Source: Enterococcus raffinosus (GTDB lineage: Bacteria > Bacillota > Bacilli > Lactobacillales > Enterococcaceae). Taken from it: 35,329 bases of DNA. The notes beneath the pieces are model-generated. The model did not search any database and had not been told where the DNA came from. It worked only from the letters and a program-made list of their open reading frames with translations. Positions 1 to 7,527 of this stretch are shown in pieces; the stretch's first letter is position 1, and each line of letters starts with the position of its first letter. The translations under genes were made by a program, and so were the position numbers. The stretch spans positions 1 through 35,329 of the forward strand of contig NZ_JAHLOS010000045.1 in assembly GCF_018917525.1 (NCBI RefSeq), given 5' to 3'.

Positions 1-678
1 CAACTCGTCAAACAATCGAAGAGACTTTTTCCTGAAATCAACTGTGTTGTCGCTGATGCTGGGTATAAGACACCTAAGTTTGTTCACTTTTTGACTCATT
101 TGAACCTTCGACCTTGTTTACCTTATTCAAGACTCAAAGGGAAGAAGGGCCTGTTGTCAAAAAACGAGTTTCTCTACGACGAGTATTTTGATTGTTATAT
201 TTGTCCACAGGATCAAATGCTCGCTTTTTCAACGGTCACACGAGACGGGTATCGTGAATACAAATCGAATCCAAAAGAGTGTGTGCACTGCCCTCTGCTA
301 AAAACATGTACGAAAAGTAAAAATCACCAACGAGTCATCACGAGACATGTTTGGGGAGATCTGATGGATGAAGCGGAACATCTTCGCCTAACGGATCTGA
401 ATAAATCAATTTACAAAAAACGAAAACAAACGATTGAACGAATATTTGCGGATGCAAAAGAAAAGCATGGGATGCGTTGGACCAAGTATCGAGGCTTGGA
501 AAAAGTCGCGACGCATACGATGCTGGTGTTTGCTGCAATGAATTTAAAGAAATTAGCCACTTGGCTATGGAAAGGCAAGGAGCCTTTATTTTTTTGTCCT
601 GAATGTCGAAAGAAATCAGATAAAAAGACGTCCCAAACTCAAATTACGAGTTCGAGACGTCTTTTGTCTACAGTCTGA
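1..678 (+). CDS. IS1182-family transposase, C-terminal part (5' end outside window)
   Basis: The frame is open from base 1, so the gene starts upstream of the window; the TTG at 91 is an internal codon, not a start. The visible ~225 residues begin within the DDE catalytic domain (VADAGYKTP block near residue 18-26). They continue through the Cys-containing region (YICPQDQ, CVHCPLLKTC) typical of IS1182-type transposases and the KKRKQTIERIFADAKEKHG block, which carries the last acidic catalytic residue. The C-terminus has a FCPEC motif. Role: cut-and-paste or copy-type transposition of its own element. The frame is intact in the visible part. The IS end could not be placed exactly, but lies at or shortly after the stop. 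Confidence 0.85.
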   Translation, partial: QLVKQSKRLFPEINCVVADAGYKTPKFVHFLTHLNLRPCLPYSRLKGKKGLLSKNEFLYDEYFDCYICPQDQMLAFSTVTRDGYREYKSNPKECVHCPLLKTCTKSKNHQRVITRHVWGDLMDEAEHLRLTDLNKSIYKKRKQTIERIFADAKEKHGMRWTKYRGLEKVATHTMLVFAAMNLKKLATWLWKGKEPLFFCPECRKKSDKKTSQTQITSSRRLLSTV

Positions 679-704
679 CGTCTGACTTAGTCAGACGTTT
701 TTTC
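623..704. terminator. Two adjacent hairpins at the transposase 3' end
   Basis: The first hairpin pairs AAAAGACGTC (623-632) with GACGTCTTTT (656-665), extended by AACTC/GAGTT inside, and lies within the last codons of the transposase. The second pairs ACGTCTGAC (678-686) with GTCAGACGT (690-698) and is followed by a T run to 704, a classical intrinsic terminator for the plus strand. The second hairpin also contains the stop codon of the convergent minus-strand gene. The pair probably insulates the IS transcript from the chromosome. Confidence 0.6.
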
Positions 705-1010
705 ATCTAGTGTCATTATTAATTCATTTCCATCATCATAAACATACATAACTTTAGGAAATTCGATCTCTTCGTAAGCCTCGACATAAGGTGCGGTGAT
801 CCCATCTGAAAAGTAAGGGTCACTTTGGGAATAAACGACACTTAAAGTACGAGCGATTTTGTTTTTAAAAAAGTGAAAACGTTGTGGTGAAGTAAGCGGC
901 AATCCCTTCATCGGACGCATAAAAATCATATGCCATATTTCCTGCTGCATATGTTCAGGAACAATATCAAAAGAAACCTCGCTTCGTCGTGGTTTTGTTG
1001 GTTCAAACAT
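687..1010 (-). CDS. Hypothetical protein, DUF960-like
   Basis: About 107 residues. An ATG at 1010 is preferred over the upstream TTG at 1019, because the GAGAGGG ribosome binding site sits directly against the TTG but 9 bases from the ATG. The protein is soluble, with no membrane segment or signal peptide. The pattern 'VPEHMQQEIWHMI' followed by a Phe-rich segment and a C-terminal 'VMYVYDDGNE' stretch resembles DUF960 proteins, small proteins of unknown function found in Firmicutes and their phages. The family assignment is from memory of the pattern and is moderate. It converges on the IS1182 transposase and has its own upstream region. Confidence 0.55.
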   Translation of the reverse strand: MFEPTKPRRSEVSFDIVPEHMQQEIWHMIFMRPMKGLPLTSPQRFHFFKNKIARTLSVVYSQSDPYFSDGITAPYVEAYEEIEFPKVMYVYDDGNELIMTLDEKTSD

Positions 1011-1203
1011 TTTTCTCAACCCTCTCTTAACTTTATCATATCAGGTTTTATTAAGAAAAAAAGGAAAAGCAATCAAATTCTTACAAATTAGTTCGTTGAA
1101 ACAGTTTTTTTAGGTTAAAAATGATAAGGTGAAAGGGAATAGATAAAGATTTTTTAACCGATAAAAATAAGTCTTAATTAACAAATGAACGAGGGTGAAA
1201 AAG

Positions 1204-2091
1204 ATGCGTTATGGAATATTTTTTAATCCGAATGCAGGAAATGGGAATGCTGAAAAATTAGCAAAAAAAATGCGAGACAAATTTGAGCAGGCAGGACACT
1301 CGGGGGAATTTTTGACCGCCCCTGATCCTGAAAAGGCAGTTGAAACAGTGAAAGATGCCATTGAAGAGTATGACGGGATTGTGGCAATCGGCGGAGATGT
1401 TTCCCTGAACATCGTAGGGACAGCGTTTATTCAAGCAGGGAAAGCCTTGCCGTTGGGAATCATTCCTGGGGGAACAGTCAACAATTTTGCCAAGCGTTGG
1501 CATCTACCAATGGATGAAGAGGAAGCGATGGATGTAATTATTGCAGGCCATTTGCGTAAAGTTGGGATCGCAGCTTGCCAGGATCGTCAGAAAGCAGTCA
1601 TCAGCTCCTTTACTTTCGGGTCCTTCGCGGATATCTCCAATGAAGTCCGACAGAGCGAAAAAAAGAAATTCGGTTTGATCGTTTATCCCTTAAAGGCTTT
1701 GAAGCAGATTGGTAAAGATATGTCTTATCCGGTGGAAATCAAGGCAGATAATTTTCATGAGAAATTGAAGGTCTGGTTTTCTTTAGCGACGACTACCCAT
1801 TCAATTGGTGGAAGAACTTATGTGGATTCAGATTATGATGAACTTCATGTTAGCATTTTGCACAATATGCGTTTTCGTAAATTACTTCAGCTTATCCGCC
1901 TCGTCTTTACGGGCCGCCTGAAAGATTCAGATACAATGACGTATTTAGAAACCAGCACGTTAGAATTGACTCCTTTAACGGATAAAAAGATTTATTCTCG
2001 GATCGATGGCGATAAAGGTCCGGCTTTACCATTAACAGTGGAATTTTTGGCAGATTTTGTGCCGCTTTACGTACCAGAAAATAAAGAGTAA
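1204..2091 (+). CDS. Diacylglycerol/lipid kinase family protein (DagK/YegS-like)
   Basis: A protein of ~295 residues with the DAGK catalytic fold: N-terminal FFNPNAGNG loop, then the nucleotide motif region, then IIPGGTVNNFAKRW (the GTxNDFAR-like block). Members phosphorylate diacylglycerol, undecaprenol-like or related lipids at the inner membrane face using ATP. The ATG at 1204 is chosen because GAGG at 1191-1194 lies 9 bases upstream; the GTG at 1195 would have no spacing. Oddity: the normally strict GGDGT motif reads GGDVS (residues ~66-70), and the following NEV is NIV. Activity or nucleotide handling may therefore differ. The next gene follows after 19 bases, so the two are probably co-transcribed. 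Confidence 0.8.
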   Translation: MRYGIFFNPNAGNGNAEKLAKKMRDKFEQAGHSGEFLTAPDPEKAVETVKDAIEEYDGIVAIGGDVSLNIVGTAFIQAGKALPLGIIPGGTVNNFAKRWHLPMDEEEAMDVIIAGHLRKVGIAACQDRQKAVISSFTFGSFADISNEVRQSEKKKFGLIVYPLKALKQIGKDMSYPVEIKADNFHEKLKVWFSLATTTHSIGGRTYVDSDYDELHVSILHNMRFRKLLQLIRLVFTGRLKDSDTMTYLETSTLELTPLTDKKIYSRIDGDKGPALPLTVEFLADFVPLYVPENKE

Positions 2092-2110
2092 AAGATAGGG
2101 GGCTTTGTAA

Positions 2111-2518
2111 ATGGATAAAAATATGGAAACATTATTAGCTAATGCCGATACATTCACACTGATCACGATCGATAATCGCGGTTTTCCGCATGCAATTGCT
2201 GTTTCACCGCCACTTGAACGGAATGGCTTTTACTATTTCAAGTTCTATGTCAATGGTGATGGACGAACTGCGGAGAATATCCGACACAATCGTACCGGCA
2301 GTCTCTTTTGTTTTGACAAAAACAAACATGAGAGCATTGCGTTGAAGGGTTATCTGTTTGTTGAGGAGTTAGTGGAGTATAAAAAATTAGCTGCACAATT
2401 GAACGAGTTTCAAAAAGATTTGAATTATGAGCATCCAGTAATTGCCGTTTTTGAGACCTTGAGTGTCAAACATTATGAAAACATGCATGGTGAATTTCTA
2501 GATGTACCTGAGCAGTAA
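2111..2518 (+). CDS. Pyridoxamine 5'-phosphate oxidase-like flavin-binding protein
   Basis: 135 residues, the usual length for the small split-barrel PNPOx-like group (general stress protein 26 type). The N-terminal half has 'TLITIDNRGFPHAIAV', typical of the first strands of the FMN-binding split barrel, followed by 'TAENIRHNRTGSLFCFD'. Members bind FMN, haem or F420; the substrate is not predictable. The start ATG follows a GGGGG-rich ribosome binding site at ~2097-2102. It is downstream of the lipid kinase by 19 bases and ends at a strong bidirectional terminator. Confidence 0.75.
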   Translation: MDKNMETLLANADTFTLITIDNRGFPHAIAVSPPLERNGFYYFKFYVNGDGRTAENIRHNRTGSLFCFDKNKHESIALKGYLFVEELVEYKKLAAQLNEFQKDLNYEHPVIAVFETLSVKHYENMHGEFLDVPEQ

Positions 2519-2523
2519 AAAAA

Positions 2524-2562
2524 GTCTCTCCCGCCAACTAGGTTGTGGGAGAGGCTTTTTTT
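2524..2562. terminator. Bidirectional intrinsic terminator between convergent genes
   Basis: GTCTCTCCCGC (2524-2534) pairs with GTGGGAGAGGC (2545-2555), followed by seven T on the plus strand and preceded by a run of A that serves the minus strand. It separates the PNPOx-like gene from the convergent MFS gene. Confidence 0.85.
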
Positions 2563-2564
2563 GC

Positions 2565-3824
2565 TTAATCGACCTTAGCCGCAATTGTACCAGCAGCTTT
2601 AGCTTTTTTAATGATTATCGTGAGGATAACAGAGAATATAATACAACCAATCCCCATGGCAATCGCATACATGAACATCATGTTGAAACCTGCTTTACCA
2701 GGATTTGCATCTAACCAACCACCGATCATGGTGTACATGAATACGTCCGGTAGATAACCCAAACAAGAAACAATTCCAGAAACTCGACCGGTTAATTCAA
2801 CTGGGAAACCAGCGTCATCAATAATTGCGAAATACTGGCTGCGGACTACGTAGATCAAGAATAGTCCAAAGATGAAGTTTGCAATGATTGCGGTCAACAG
2901 ACCGGCGCTGTCTGGTAATATCAGGAACCCAGCAAAGCAAAGCGTCAGTAAACCTGCACCACCAATAATCACACGTATTCGAGACCCCATCTTATCGGCA
3001 ATGATACCACCGATAATACCTCCCGCTGCTTGTACTAAATAACGTATGCCGCCAAGAGTTGTGCCTCCTGCTACAGATAAACCATAGACATTGATGGCAT
3101 ACGTGTTAATGTAGCCTAAAATGCCATAAATACTGTATGCAAAGAAAACAATGGCAACCAGAACCCAGGTACGTGGCATTTTCAAAGTTTTAAACATGCC
3201 GATAATGATTTTAGAAAGTGGTTCTGTATGTGTCTCTGCTGCAGTGTCTTCAATAACAAACCAATTTAAAATACCGATAATAAAAACAGTGATTGCACAG
3301 ACACGAATCGCCCAAGTTGTTCCTAAAATTTCATTTGAAAAACGACTGTAAACCGCGGTCATACCAAATACTAATAGAGCATTTAACAGCCCGCGTAATC
3401 CTTCCTGCCAGCCAAATAAGCGTCCTTGTTCAGAACTATCGCCCAACATACGTGTGGCTTTGATTGCTGCTGACCAATAGGTGATGATCGTGGAAATTCC
3501 CATCAAAACGAAAATGATCCGGCTAATCTGGAAGCCTGGAAAAGTCGAGAACCACCACCCCAAAACACCTGTAACCAAGAATGAAACGGTCAGTAATTTT
3601 CGAGCCGAAAATTTGTCTGCCACGACGCCACCGACAAAGTAAGAAAATGTTGCCATTGTAGCATAACCTGACGAGAGCATCCCCATTTGTGCATTGGTCA
3701 AATCCATCGCTTTTTGGATCGGCACATAAAAGGTTTCCCGAATGTAAGGAAGCTGAAAGATAATTCCAGCACCTGCTGAAAGTAGTAACAACGTTCCCCA
3801 TTTTTTAACTGCTTGCTTGTTCAT
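2565..3824 (-). CDS. MFS transporter, YihN/YqcE-like
   Basis: About 419 residues from the ATG at 3824, which has an AGGAGGG ribosome binding site; the extra 18 codons to 3878 run through the leader and have no such site. Twelve hydrophobic segments are visible. The loop after segment 2 carries GGVVADKFSARK, the MFS signature A motif, and a second copy-like GGIIADKMGSR follows in the C-terminal half. The overall pattern resembles E. coli YihN/YqcE (UhpC-type organophosphate/sugar group), so a sugar, sugar acid or phosphorylated polyol is a plausible substrate. It is divergent from the GlpP-like gene, and its leader has a cre site and a terminator hairpin, indicating substrate-controlled and catabolite-controlled expression. 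Confidence 0.8.
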   Translation of the reverse strand: MNKQAVKKWGTLLLLSAGAGIIFQLPYIRETFYVPIQKAMDLTNAQMGMLSSGYATMATFSYFVGGVVADKFSARKLLTVSFLVTGVLGWWFSTFPGFQISRIIFVLMGISTIITYWSAAIKATRMLGDSSEQGRLFGWQEGLRGLLNALLVFGMTAVYSRFSNEILGTTWAIRVCAITVFIIGILNWFVIEDTAAETHTEPLSKIIIGMFKTLKMPRTWVLVAIVFFAYSIYGILGYINTYAINVYGLSVAGGTTLGGIRYLVQAAGGIIGGIIADKMGSRIRVIIGGAGLLTLCFAGFLILPDSAGLLTAIIANFIFGLFLIYVVRSQYFAIIDDAGFPVELTGRVSGIVSCLGYLPDVFMYTMIGGWLDANPGKAGFNMMFMYAIAMGIGCIIFSVILTIIIKKAKAAGTIAAKVD

Positions 3825-3863
3825 ATAACACCCTCCTGCTTGTGAATTGTTCTGTAAAAAAAC

Positions 3864-3910
3864 GCAAAAAAGAAGCAACGCTTAAATAAGCGTTACTTCT
3901 CTCTGGTCTC
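3864..3910 (-). promoter_or_regulatory. Leader attenuator of the MFS gene with candidate GlpP-type binding motif
   Basis: Read on the minus strand, AGAAGTAACGCTT (3900-3888) pairs with AAGCGTTGCTTCT (3883-3871), one G-U pair, loop of four, followed by TTTTT. This is a complete intrinsic terminator located downstream of the promoter and ~45 bases upstream of the start codon, so it must be passed for expression. GAGACCAGAGAGAAG (3910-3896) overlaps the base of the stem and matches 12 of 15 positions of the motif in the leader at 4849-4863. GTTACT just upstream can also pair with AGTAAC of the stem, a possible competing fold. The antiterminator role of the neighbouring GlpP-like protein is inference. 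Confidence 0.7.
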
Positions 3911-3923
3911 CAGTAACACCCAA

Positions 3924-3952
3924 AGTATAGAATTTTATGAAAGCGATGTCAA
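3924..3952 (-). promoter_or_regulatory. SigA promoter of the MFS gene overlapped by a perfect cre site
   Basis: On the minus strand TTGACA (3952-3947), a 17-base spacer and TATACT (3929-3924) form a near-consensus promoter. The sequence 3938-3951 (TGAAAGCGATGTCA on the plus strand) matches the CcpA operator consensus TGWAANCGNTNWCA at all 14 positions and covers the spacer and part of the -35. Binding there would block RNA polymerase, so carbon catabolite repression is expected. Confidence 0.85.
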
Positions 3953-4214
3953 CGTTTTTTAAAATAAAAAAATTTCAGTGGGTGATTATCGATTGAAATT
4001 TTATTCGTATAAAGCCTAGATAATGCTGATTTTTCAAGGTATTTTCTCCGTCTAATTTTTATTATAGGATTGACGAAACTAGTGTTATCCATTAGACTGT
4101 GAAAATACAGAGATTTGAAAAGAAACGAGCCTGAAAAGATAAAAAGTTATTCTATACAATATGCATAGCTTTCATTATGAATTCTTTTAAATAAGTTTGT
4201 GAGATAATTTTTGA

Positions 4215-4228
4215 TGAAAGCGTATTAA
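4215..4228 (+). promoter_or_regulatory. Probable cre site upstream of the GlpP-like gene
   Basis: TGAAAGCGTATTAA matches 12 of 14 positions of TGWAANCGNTNWCA. It lies just downstream of a possible extended -10 (GATAAT at 4203-4208), i.e. near the expected transcription start. The rest of the MFS/GlpP intergenic region (3953-4202) is AT-rich with no open frame that I would call. Confidence 0.5.
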
Positions 4229-4254
4229 ATTACTTGATGGGGATAAGGATGCAC

Positions 4255-4821
4255 ATGAAAAGAAAAATTATTCAGATGATGGAGGACAATCCATTGATTG
4301 CTGCCATCAATAGTAAACGCAGTTTTGAAAAGGCCTTAACCTGTGAGAGTGATATTATCTTTGTCTTGTATGGAGATGTTTGCAGCATTGTTGACATTGT
4401 TGATCGCTTGAAGCAGGCTGGCAAAATCGTCATGGTAGATGTTGATTTGATCGATGGATTAGCTACGAAGGAGACGGCCGTCGATTACTTGAAACGAGCG
4501 ACTAAAACGGATGGGATTATCAGTTCAAAATCAATCTTACTAAGAGCTGCGAATGCCCGAGGGTTGTTTACCATTCATCGCTTCTTTTTGATTGATTCAA
4601 AATCCTATCATAATTTACCGAAGCAACTAGGAACCTCAAAGGCAGATGTAGTGGAGGTTTTACCTGGGGCGATGCCAAAAGTTTTATCTTGGGTGCAAGA
4701 TGTTGTGGATGTACCGATCATCGCTAGCGGTTTAGTATGCGATAAGGAATTAGTGATGACGGCCTTACAAGCAGGAGCTGTAGCGATTTCAACAACCAAC
4801 ATGGATGTTTGGGAAATATAA
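4255..4821 (+). CDS. GlpP-family (glycerol-3-phosphate responsive) antiterminator, YgcP-like
   Basis: 188 residues, matching GlpP family length (~190). Family blocks are visible in order: NPLIAAINS near the N-terminus, KIVMVDVDLIDGLA, DGIISSKS, GLFTIHRFFLIDS, VVEVLPGAMPK, PIIASGLV and a C-terminal AGAVAISTTN. In Bacillus, GlpP with glycerol-3-phosphate binds leader mRNA of glp genes and prevents termination; E. coli YgcP is a family member of unknown ligand. The ATG at 4255 is chosen because AAGG (4245-4248) is correctly spaced; starts at 4234 and 4249 are less well placed. Both flanking transcription units have terminator-type leaders, supporting an antiterminator role here. The ligand may be a different phosphorylated metabolite, since no glpF/glpK/glpO genes are nearby. 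Confidence 0.88.
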   Translation: MKRKIIQMMEDNPLIAAINSKRSFEKALTCESDIIFVLYGDVCSIVDIVDRLKQAGKIVMVDVDLIDGLATKETAVDYLKRATKTDGIISSKSILLRAANARGLFTIHRFFLIDSKSYHNLPKQLGTSKADVVEVLPGAMPKVLSWVQDVVDVPIIASGLVCDKELVMTALQAGAVAISTTNMDVWEI

Positions 4822-4848
4822 AAAATTTAAAACGGTAGTTGATGCTAA

Positions 4849-4900
4849 GAGGACAGAGAAAAGCGGACACCAGCTTATTTGGTGTTCGCTTTTTTGTTTT
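4849..4900 (+). promoter_or_regulatory. Leader attenuator upstream of the SDR-ABC operon with shared 15-nt motif
   Basis: AAAAGCGGACACCA (4859-4872) pairs with TGGTGTTCGCTTTT (4880-4893) with one G-U pair, followed by more T. It lies between the GlpP-like gene and the SDR it precedes by ~27 bases, so it can terminate readthrough from the antiterminator gene. The motif GAGGACAGAGAAAAG (4849-4863) overlaps the stem base exactly as in the MFS leader. It could alternatively be just the terminator of the GlpP-like gene, but the shared motif argues for regulated readthrough. Confidence 0.7.
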
Positions 4901-4926
4901 GGATTATTACTAATGGAGGGATACAA

Positions 4927-5703
4927 ATGGAAATTACAGAATTCAGTATGGATTTTTTCTCATTAGCAGGAAAAGTAGCTATTGTAACAGGTGGAAATAC
5001 AGGAATCGGACGAGCGTTCTCACTGGCTCTGGCAAAATGCGGAGCAAACATTCTTGTTCCAAGTTTAATCGATGATGATGGAACGACACAAAAAATTATT
5101 GAAGAGACAGGTTCCTGTTATGTTTTTATGGAAGTTGATTTGACAGAAGAAGAGGTACCTCAGCAGGTCATCGAGCATTGTGTCGAAGTTTTCGGCACGG
5201 TAGATGTTCTAGTAAATTGCGCAGGCCTCTATTTCTCAGACGATATACTCAGGTTTGACCGCTCAAAATGGGATCCAATGATTCAATTGAATTTGACCGC
5301 GGCCTTTGAGATGTCTCATGAAGCAGCGAAGGTAATGATTCCGCAAAAAAGCGGCAAAATCATTAATATCTGTTCATTGTTTTCGTTTTTGGGCGGCCAG
5401 CAATCCCCAGCGAATGTTGCAGCTAAGCACGGTTTAGTTGGTTTGACTAAAGCTTATTGTGATGAACTTGCTGGCTATAATATCCAAGTCAATGGGATTG
5501 CTCCAGGATATTTGGCAACTGATATGACGAAAAAAGATCGTGAAGATCCGGAAATGAATCGACAGGTTTTGGATCATGTTCCGGCCAATTGCTGGGGGAG
5601 TCCAGCAGATTTGATGGGAGCATTAGTCTATTTAGCAAGTTCTGCCTCAAATTTTGTTAATGGACATATTTTGCCTGTGGATGGCGGCTATTTGGTACGT
5701 TAA
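4927..5703 (+). CDS. SDR-family protein with catalytic Tyr replaced by Asn (YgcW-like paralogue 1)
   Basis: 258 residues, classical SDR length. The NAD(P)-binding TGGNTGIG motif is near residues 20-27 and the NCAG motif is present. The active-site region reads ...SPANVAAKHG, so the YxxxK pair is N163xxxK167; the codon is AAT where the paralogue at 13976 has TAT. The two paralogues have identical length and the residue falls at the same position, so this is a real substitution or a sequencing error, not misalignment. Without Tyr the usual hydride-transfer chemistry should fail or change. The start ATG at 4927 has a GGAGGG site; the longer frame from 4879 runs through the terminator. First gene of an operon with the ABC transporter. 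The family oxidises or reduces sugar-acid or polyol hydroxyls. Confidence 0.85.
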   Translation: MEITEFSMDFFSLAGKVAIVTGGNTGIGRAFSLALAKCGANILVPSLIDDDGTTQKIIEETGSCYVFMEVDLTEEEVPQQVIEHCVEVFGTVDVLVNCAGLYFSDDILRFDRSKWDPMIQLNLTAAFEMSHEAAKVMIPQKSGKIINICSLFSFLGGQQSPANVAAKHGLVGLTKAYCDELAGYNIQVNGIAPGYLATDMTKKDREDPEMNRQVLDHVPANCWGSPADLMGALVYLASSASNFVNGHILPVDGGYLVR

Positions 5704-5711
5704 ATTCTAGT

Positions 5712-5738
5712 ATTGCGACGAGCAATTTTCGTCGCAAT
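5712..5738 (+). other. Intercistronic hairpin
   Basis: ATTGCGACGA (5712-5721) pairs perfectly with TCGTCGCAAT (5729-5738) with a 7-base loop, and there is no T run after it. It lies between the SDR and the ABC ATPase genes. It could act as an mRNA stability or processing element that sets the ratio of SDR to transporter. Confidence 0.5.
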
Positions 5739-5769
5739 GTATTACATAATGGATGGAGGAATCATTGCT

Positions 5770-6891
5770 ATGATCGAATTCGAACAAGTAGAAAAAAGGT
5801 ATGGAGAAGATGCGATTGCTGTCCATCCTTTTGATTTGACGATCGAAGATAATCAATTTATCTGCGTTATTGGTACTAGTGGGAGTGGAAAAACGACATT
5901 GGTGCGAATGATTAATCGAATGATTGAACCGTCAAAAGGCAGTATCAGGATTAACGGACAAGATGTCACAAAATTAAACGAAGACGAATTGCGGCGGAAA
6001 ATTGGGTATGTGATTCAAAATAACGGACTATTTCCCCACATGACAATTCGAGAAAATATCATGATTGTACCGAAGCTGCTGAAGTGGAGTGATGAAAAAA
6101 AATCGGGAATCGCTGAACGATTGATTCAACGGGTTGATTTACCGTTGGATTATTTGGAGCGTAAACCGAAAAATCTTTCAGGCGGTCAGCAGCAACGGAT
6201 CGGTGTCATTCGGGCGTTAGCAGCTAGTCAAGATATTATTTTGATGGACGAGCCTTTTGGTGCGTTAGATCCCATCACTCGTGATGCACTTCAGGAGATG
6301 ATCAAAGGCTTACAGCAGGAGATGGAGAAGACAATTGTTTTTGTGACGCATGATATGGATGAGGCGATCAAGTTGGCAGACAAGATCATCATTATGGATC
6401 ATGGAGAAATTGTTCAGTACGACACTGTTGAAACGATCTTAGAGTATCCGGCCAACGATTTTGTGGAAGAATTGATTGGTAAACGAAAACGTAATAGTTA
6501 TTACAACAATGAAATGACGGTTTCAGATCTGATGGTGGATCGTGTGCAAGCAATTTCTATTAGCAAATCAATCACTGACGCAATTCGGCAGATGTCGGAG
6601 AATAAAGTTGATACACTGCTGGTAGTGGATGATCAGTACTGCTTAAAAGGGTTTGTTGATATTAATTTTATTGAGCGGAATATCTCCAAACTGAAACCAA
6701 ACACCTCTGTTTTCGAGATAATGGAAACAGACACGGCTAGTGTAAATCAAAAGGAACGAGTAGCTGATGTGATTGGCCCATTAATCAATCATACGTATAA
6801 GTATTTGCCAGTGGTGGATGGGGAGGATCATCTTGTGGGAATCGTAACCCGATCGTCCTTGGTCTCGCTCGTACAGGAACAATTGCAATAG
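5770..6891 (+). CDS. OpuCA-like ABC transporter ATP-binding protein with CBS domains
   Basis: 373 residues from the ATG at 5770 (GGAGGA 9 bases upstream). Walker A GTSGSGKT at residues 35-42, signature LSGGQQQR, Walker B ILMDEPFGALD, then an H-loop VTHDMDEA. The C-terminal ~120 residues hold two CBS motifs (around VSDLMVDRVQAIS and VFEIMETDTASV), the arrangement of OpuA/OpuC-type quaternary-amine importers, where the CBS pair senses ionic strength or nucleotides. It powers the two permeases that follow. The substrate class (betaine, carnitine, choline, ergothioneine or similar) is by family. Linkage to an SDR/kinase cluster hints at a catabolic rather than osmoprotective role. Confidence 0.9.
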   Translation: MIEFEQVEKRYGEDAIAVHPFDLTIEDNQFICVIGTSGSGKTTLVRMINRMIEPSKGSIRINGQDVTKLNEDELRRKIGYVIQNNGLFPHMTIRENIMIVPKLLKWSDEKKSGIAERLIQRVDLPLDYLERKPKNLSGGQQQRIGVIRALAASQDIILMDEPFGALDPITRDALQEMIKGLQQEMEKTIVFVTHDMDEAIKLADKIIIMDHGEIVQYDTVETILEYPANDFVEELIGKRKRNSYYNNEMTVSDLMVDRVQAISISKSITDAIRQMSENKVDTLLVVDDQYCLKGFVDINFIERNISKLKPNTSVFEIMETDTASVNQKERVADVIGPLINHTYKYLPVVDGEDHLVGIVTRSSLVSLVQEQLQ

Positions 6892-6902
6892 GAGGTGATT
6901 AC

Positions 6903-7523
6903 GTGAATTTTTGGTCTGAATACGGCGGTGAAATCTTAATGAAACTTTGGGAGCACTTTTATTTGTCCTTTTTGGCAATTTTCTTGGGTATTCTTGTTGC
7001 CGTTCCTCTAGGAGCAGCGCTAACTCGTTTAAAAAGGGGTTCTGAAACCGTCATAAAAGTAGTGGGTGTGTTCCAAACAATCCCGTCATTGGCGTTACTG
7101 TCAATTATGATTCCTTTTTTTGGAATTGGCAAAATTCCAGCAGTGATCGCTTTATTTTTGTATTCCCTTTTGCCGATCCTGCGAAATACTTATGTCGGGA
7201 TAAAATCAGTTGATGCAACTTATCTGGATGCTGCTAAAGGAATGGGCATGTCGCAAATGCAGCGTCTTTTACAAATCGAACTGCCCTTAGCGATGGGTGT
7301 TATCATGGCAGGGATTCGCGTGTCGACAGTCTATGTGATCTCTTGGACGACTTTAGCTGCATATATAGGCGCTGGCGGATTAGGTGATTATATTTTTAAT
7401 GGTTTGAATCTTTATCGAATAGATTTAGTGTTGATGGGGACAATTCCAATCACGCTTCTGGCCTTACTTTCTGACGCACTATTGAAACACTCTGAACAAA
7501 AACTAACGATGGATCGAGGGTGA
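6903..7523 (+). CDS. OpuCB-like ABC transporter permease
   Basis: 206 residues with five to six membrane segments and the binding-protein-dependent permease EAA-type loop (YLDAAKGMGMSQMQRLLQIELPLA). GTG start at 6903 with an excellent AGGAGGTGATT site, 11 bases after the ATPase gene. It pairs with the permease at 8436 to form the membrane channel. Length and motifs are ordinary for the OpuCB/ProW group. Confidence 0.88.
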   Translation: MNFWSEYGGEILMKLWEHFYLSFLAIFLGILVAVPLGAALTRLKRGSETVIKVVGVFQTIPSLALLSIMIPFFGIGKIPAVIALFLYSLLPILRNTYVGIKSVDATYLDAAKGMGMSQMQRLLQIELPLAMGVIMAGIRVSTVYVISWTTLAAYIGAGGLGDYIFNGLNLYRIDLVLMGTIPITLLALLSDALLKHSEQKLTMDRG

Positions 7524-7527
7524 GTCG

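Noticed and set aside
2502-2714. 70-codon plus-strand frame over the terminator and the MFS 3' end
   Set aside because: It runs through the bidirectional terminator and lies antisense to the MFS coding region with no ribosome binding site.
3825-3878. N-terminal extension of the MFS protein to 3878
   Set aside because: The extension lies in the leader between the attenuator and the AGGAGGG site; the ATG at 3824 has the correct spacing.
4227-4254. GlpP-like start at 4234 or 4249
   Set aside because: The usable AAGG lies at 4245-4248, which fits the ATG at 4255 best; the family alignment also starts near there.
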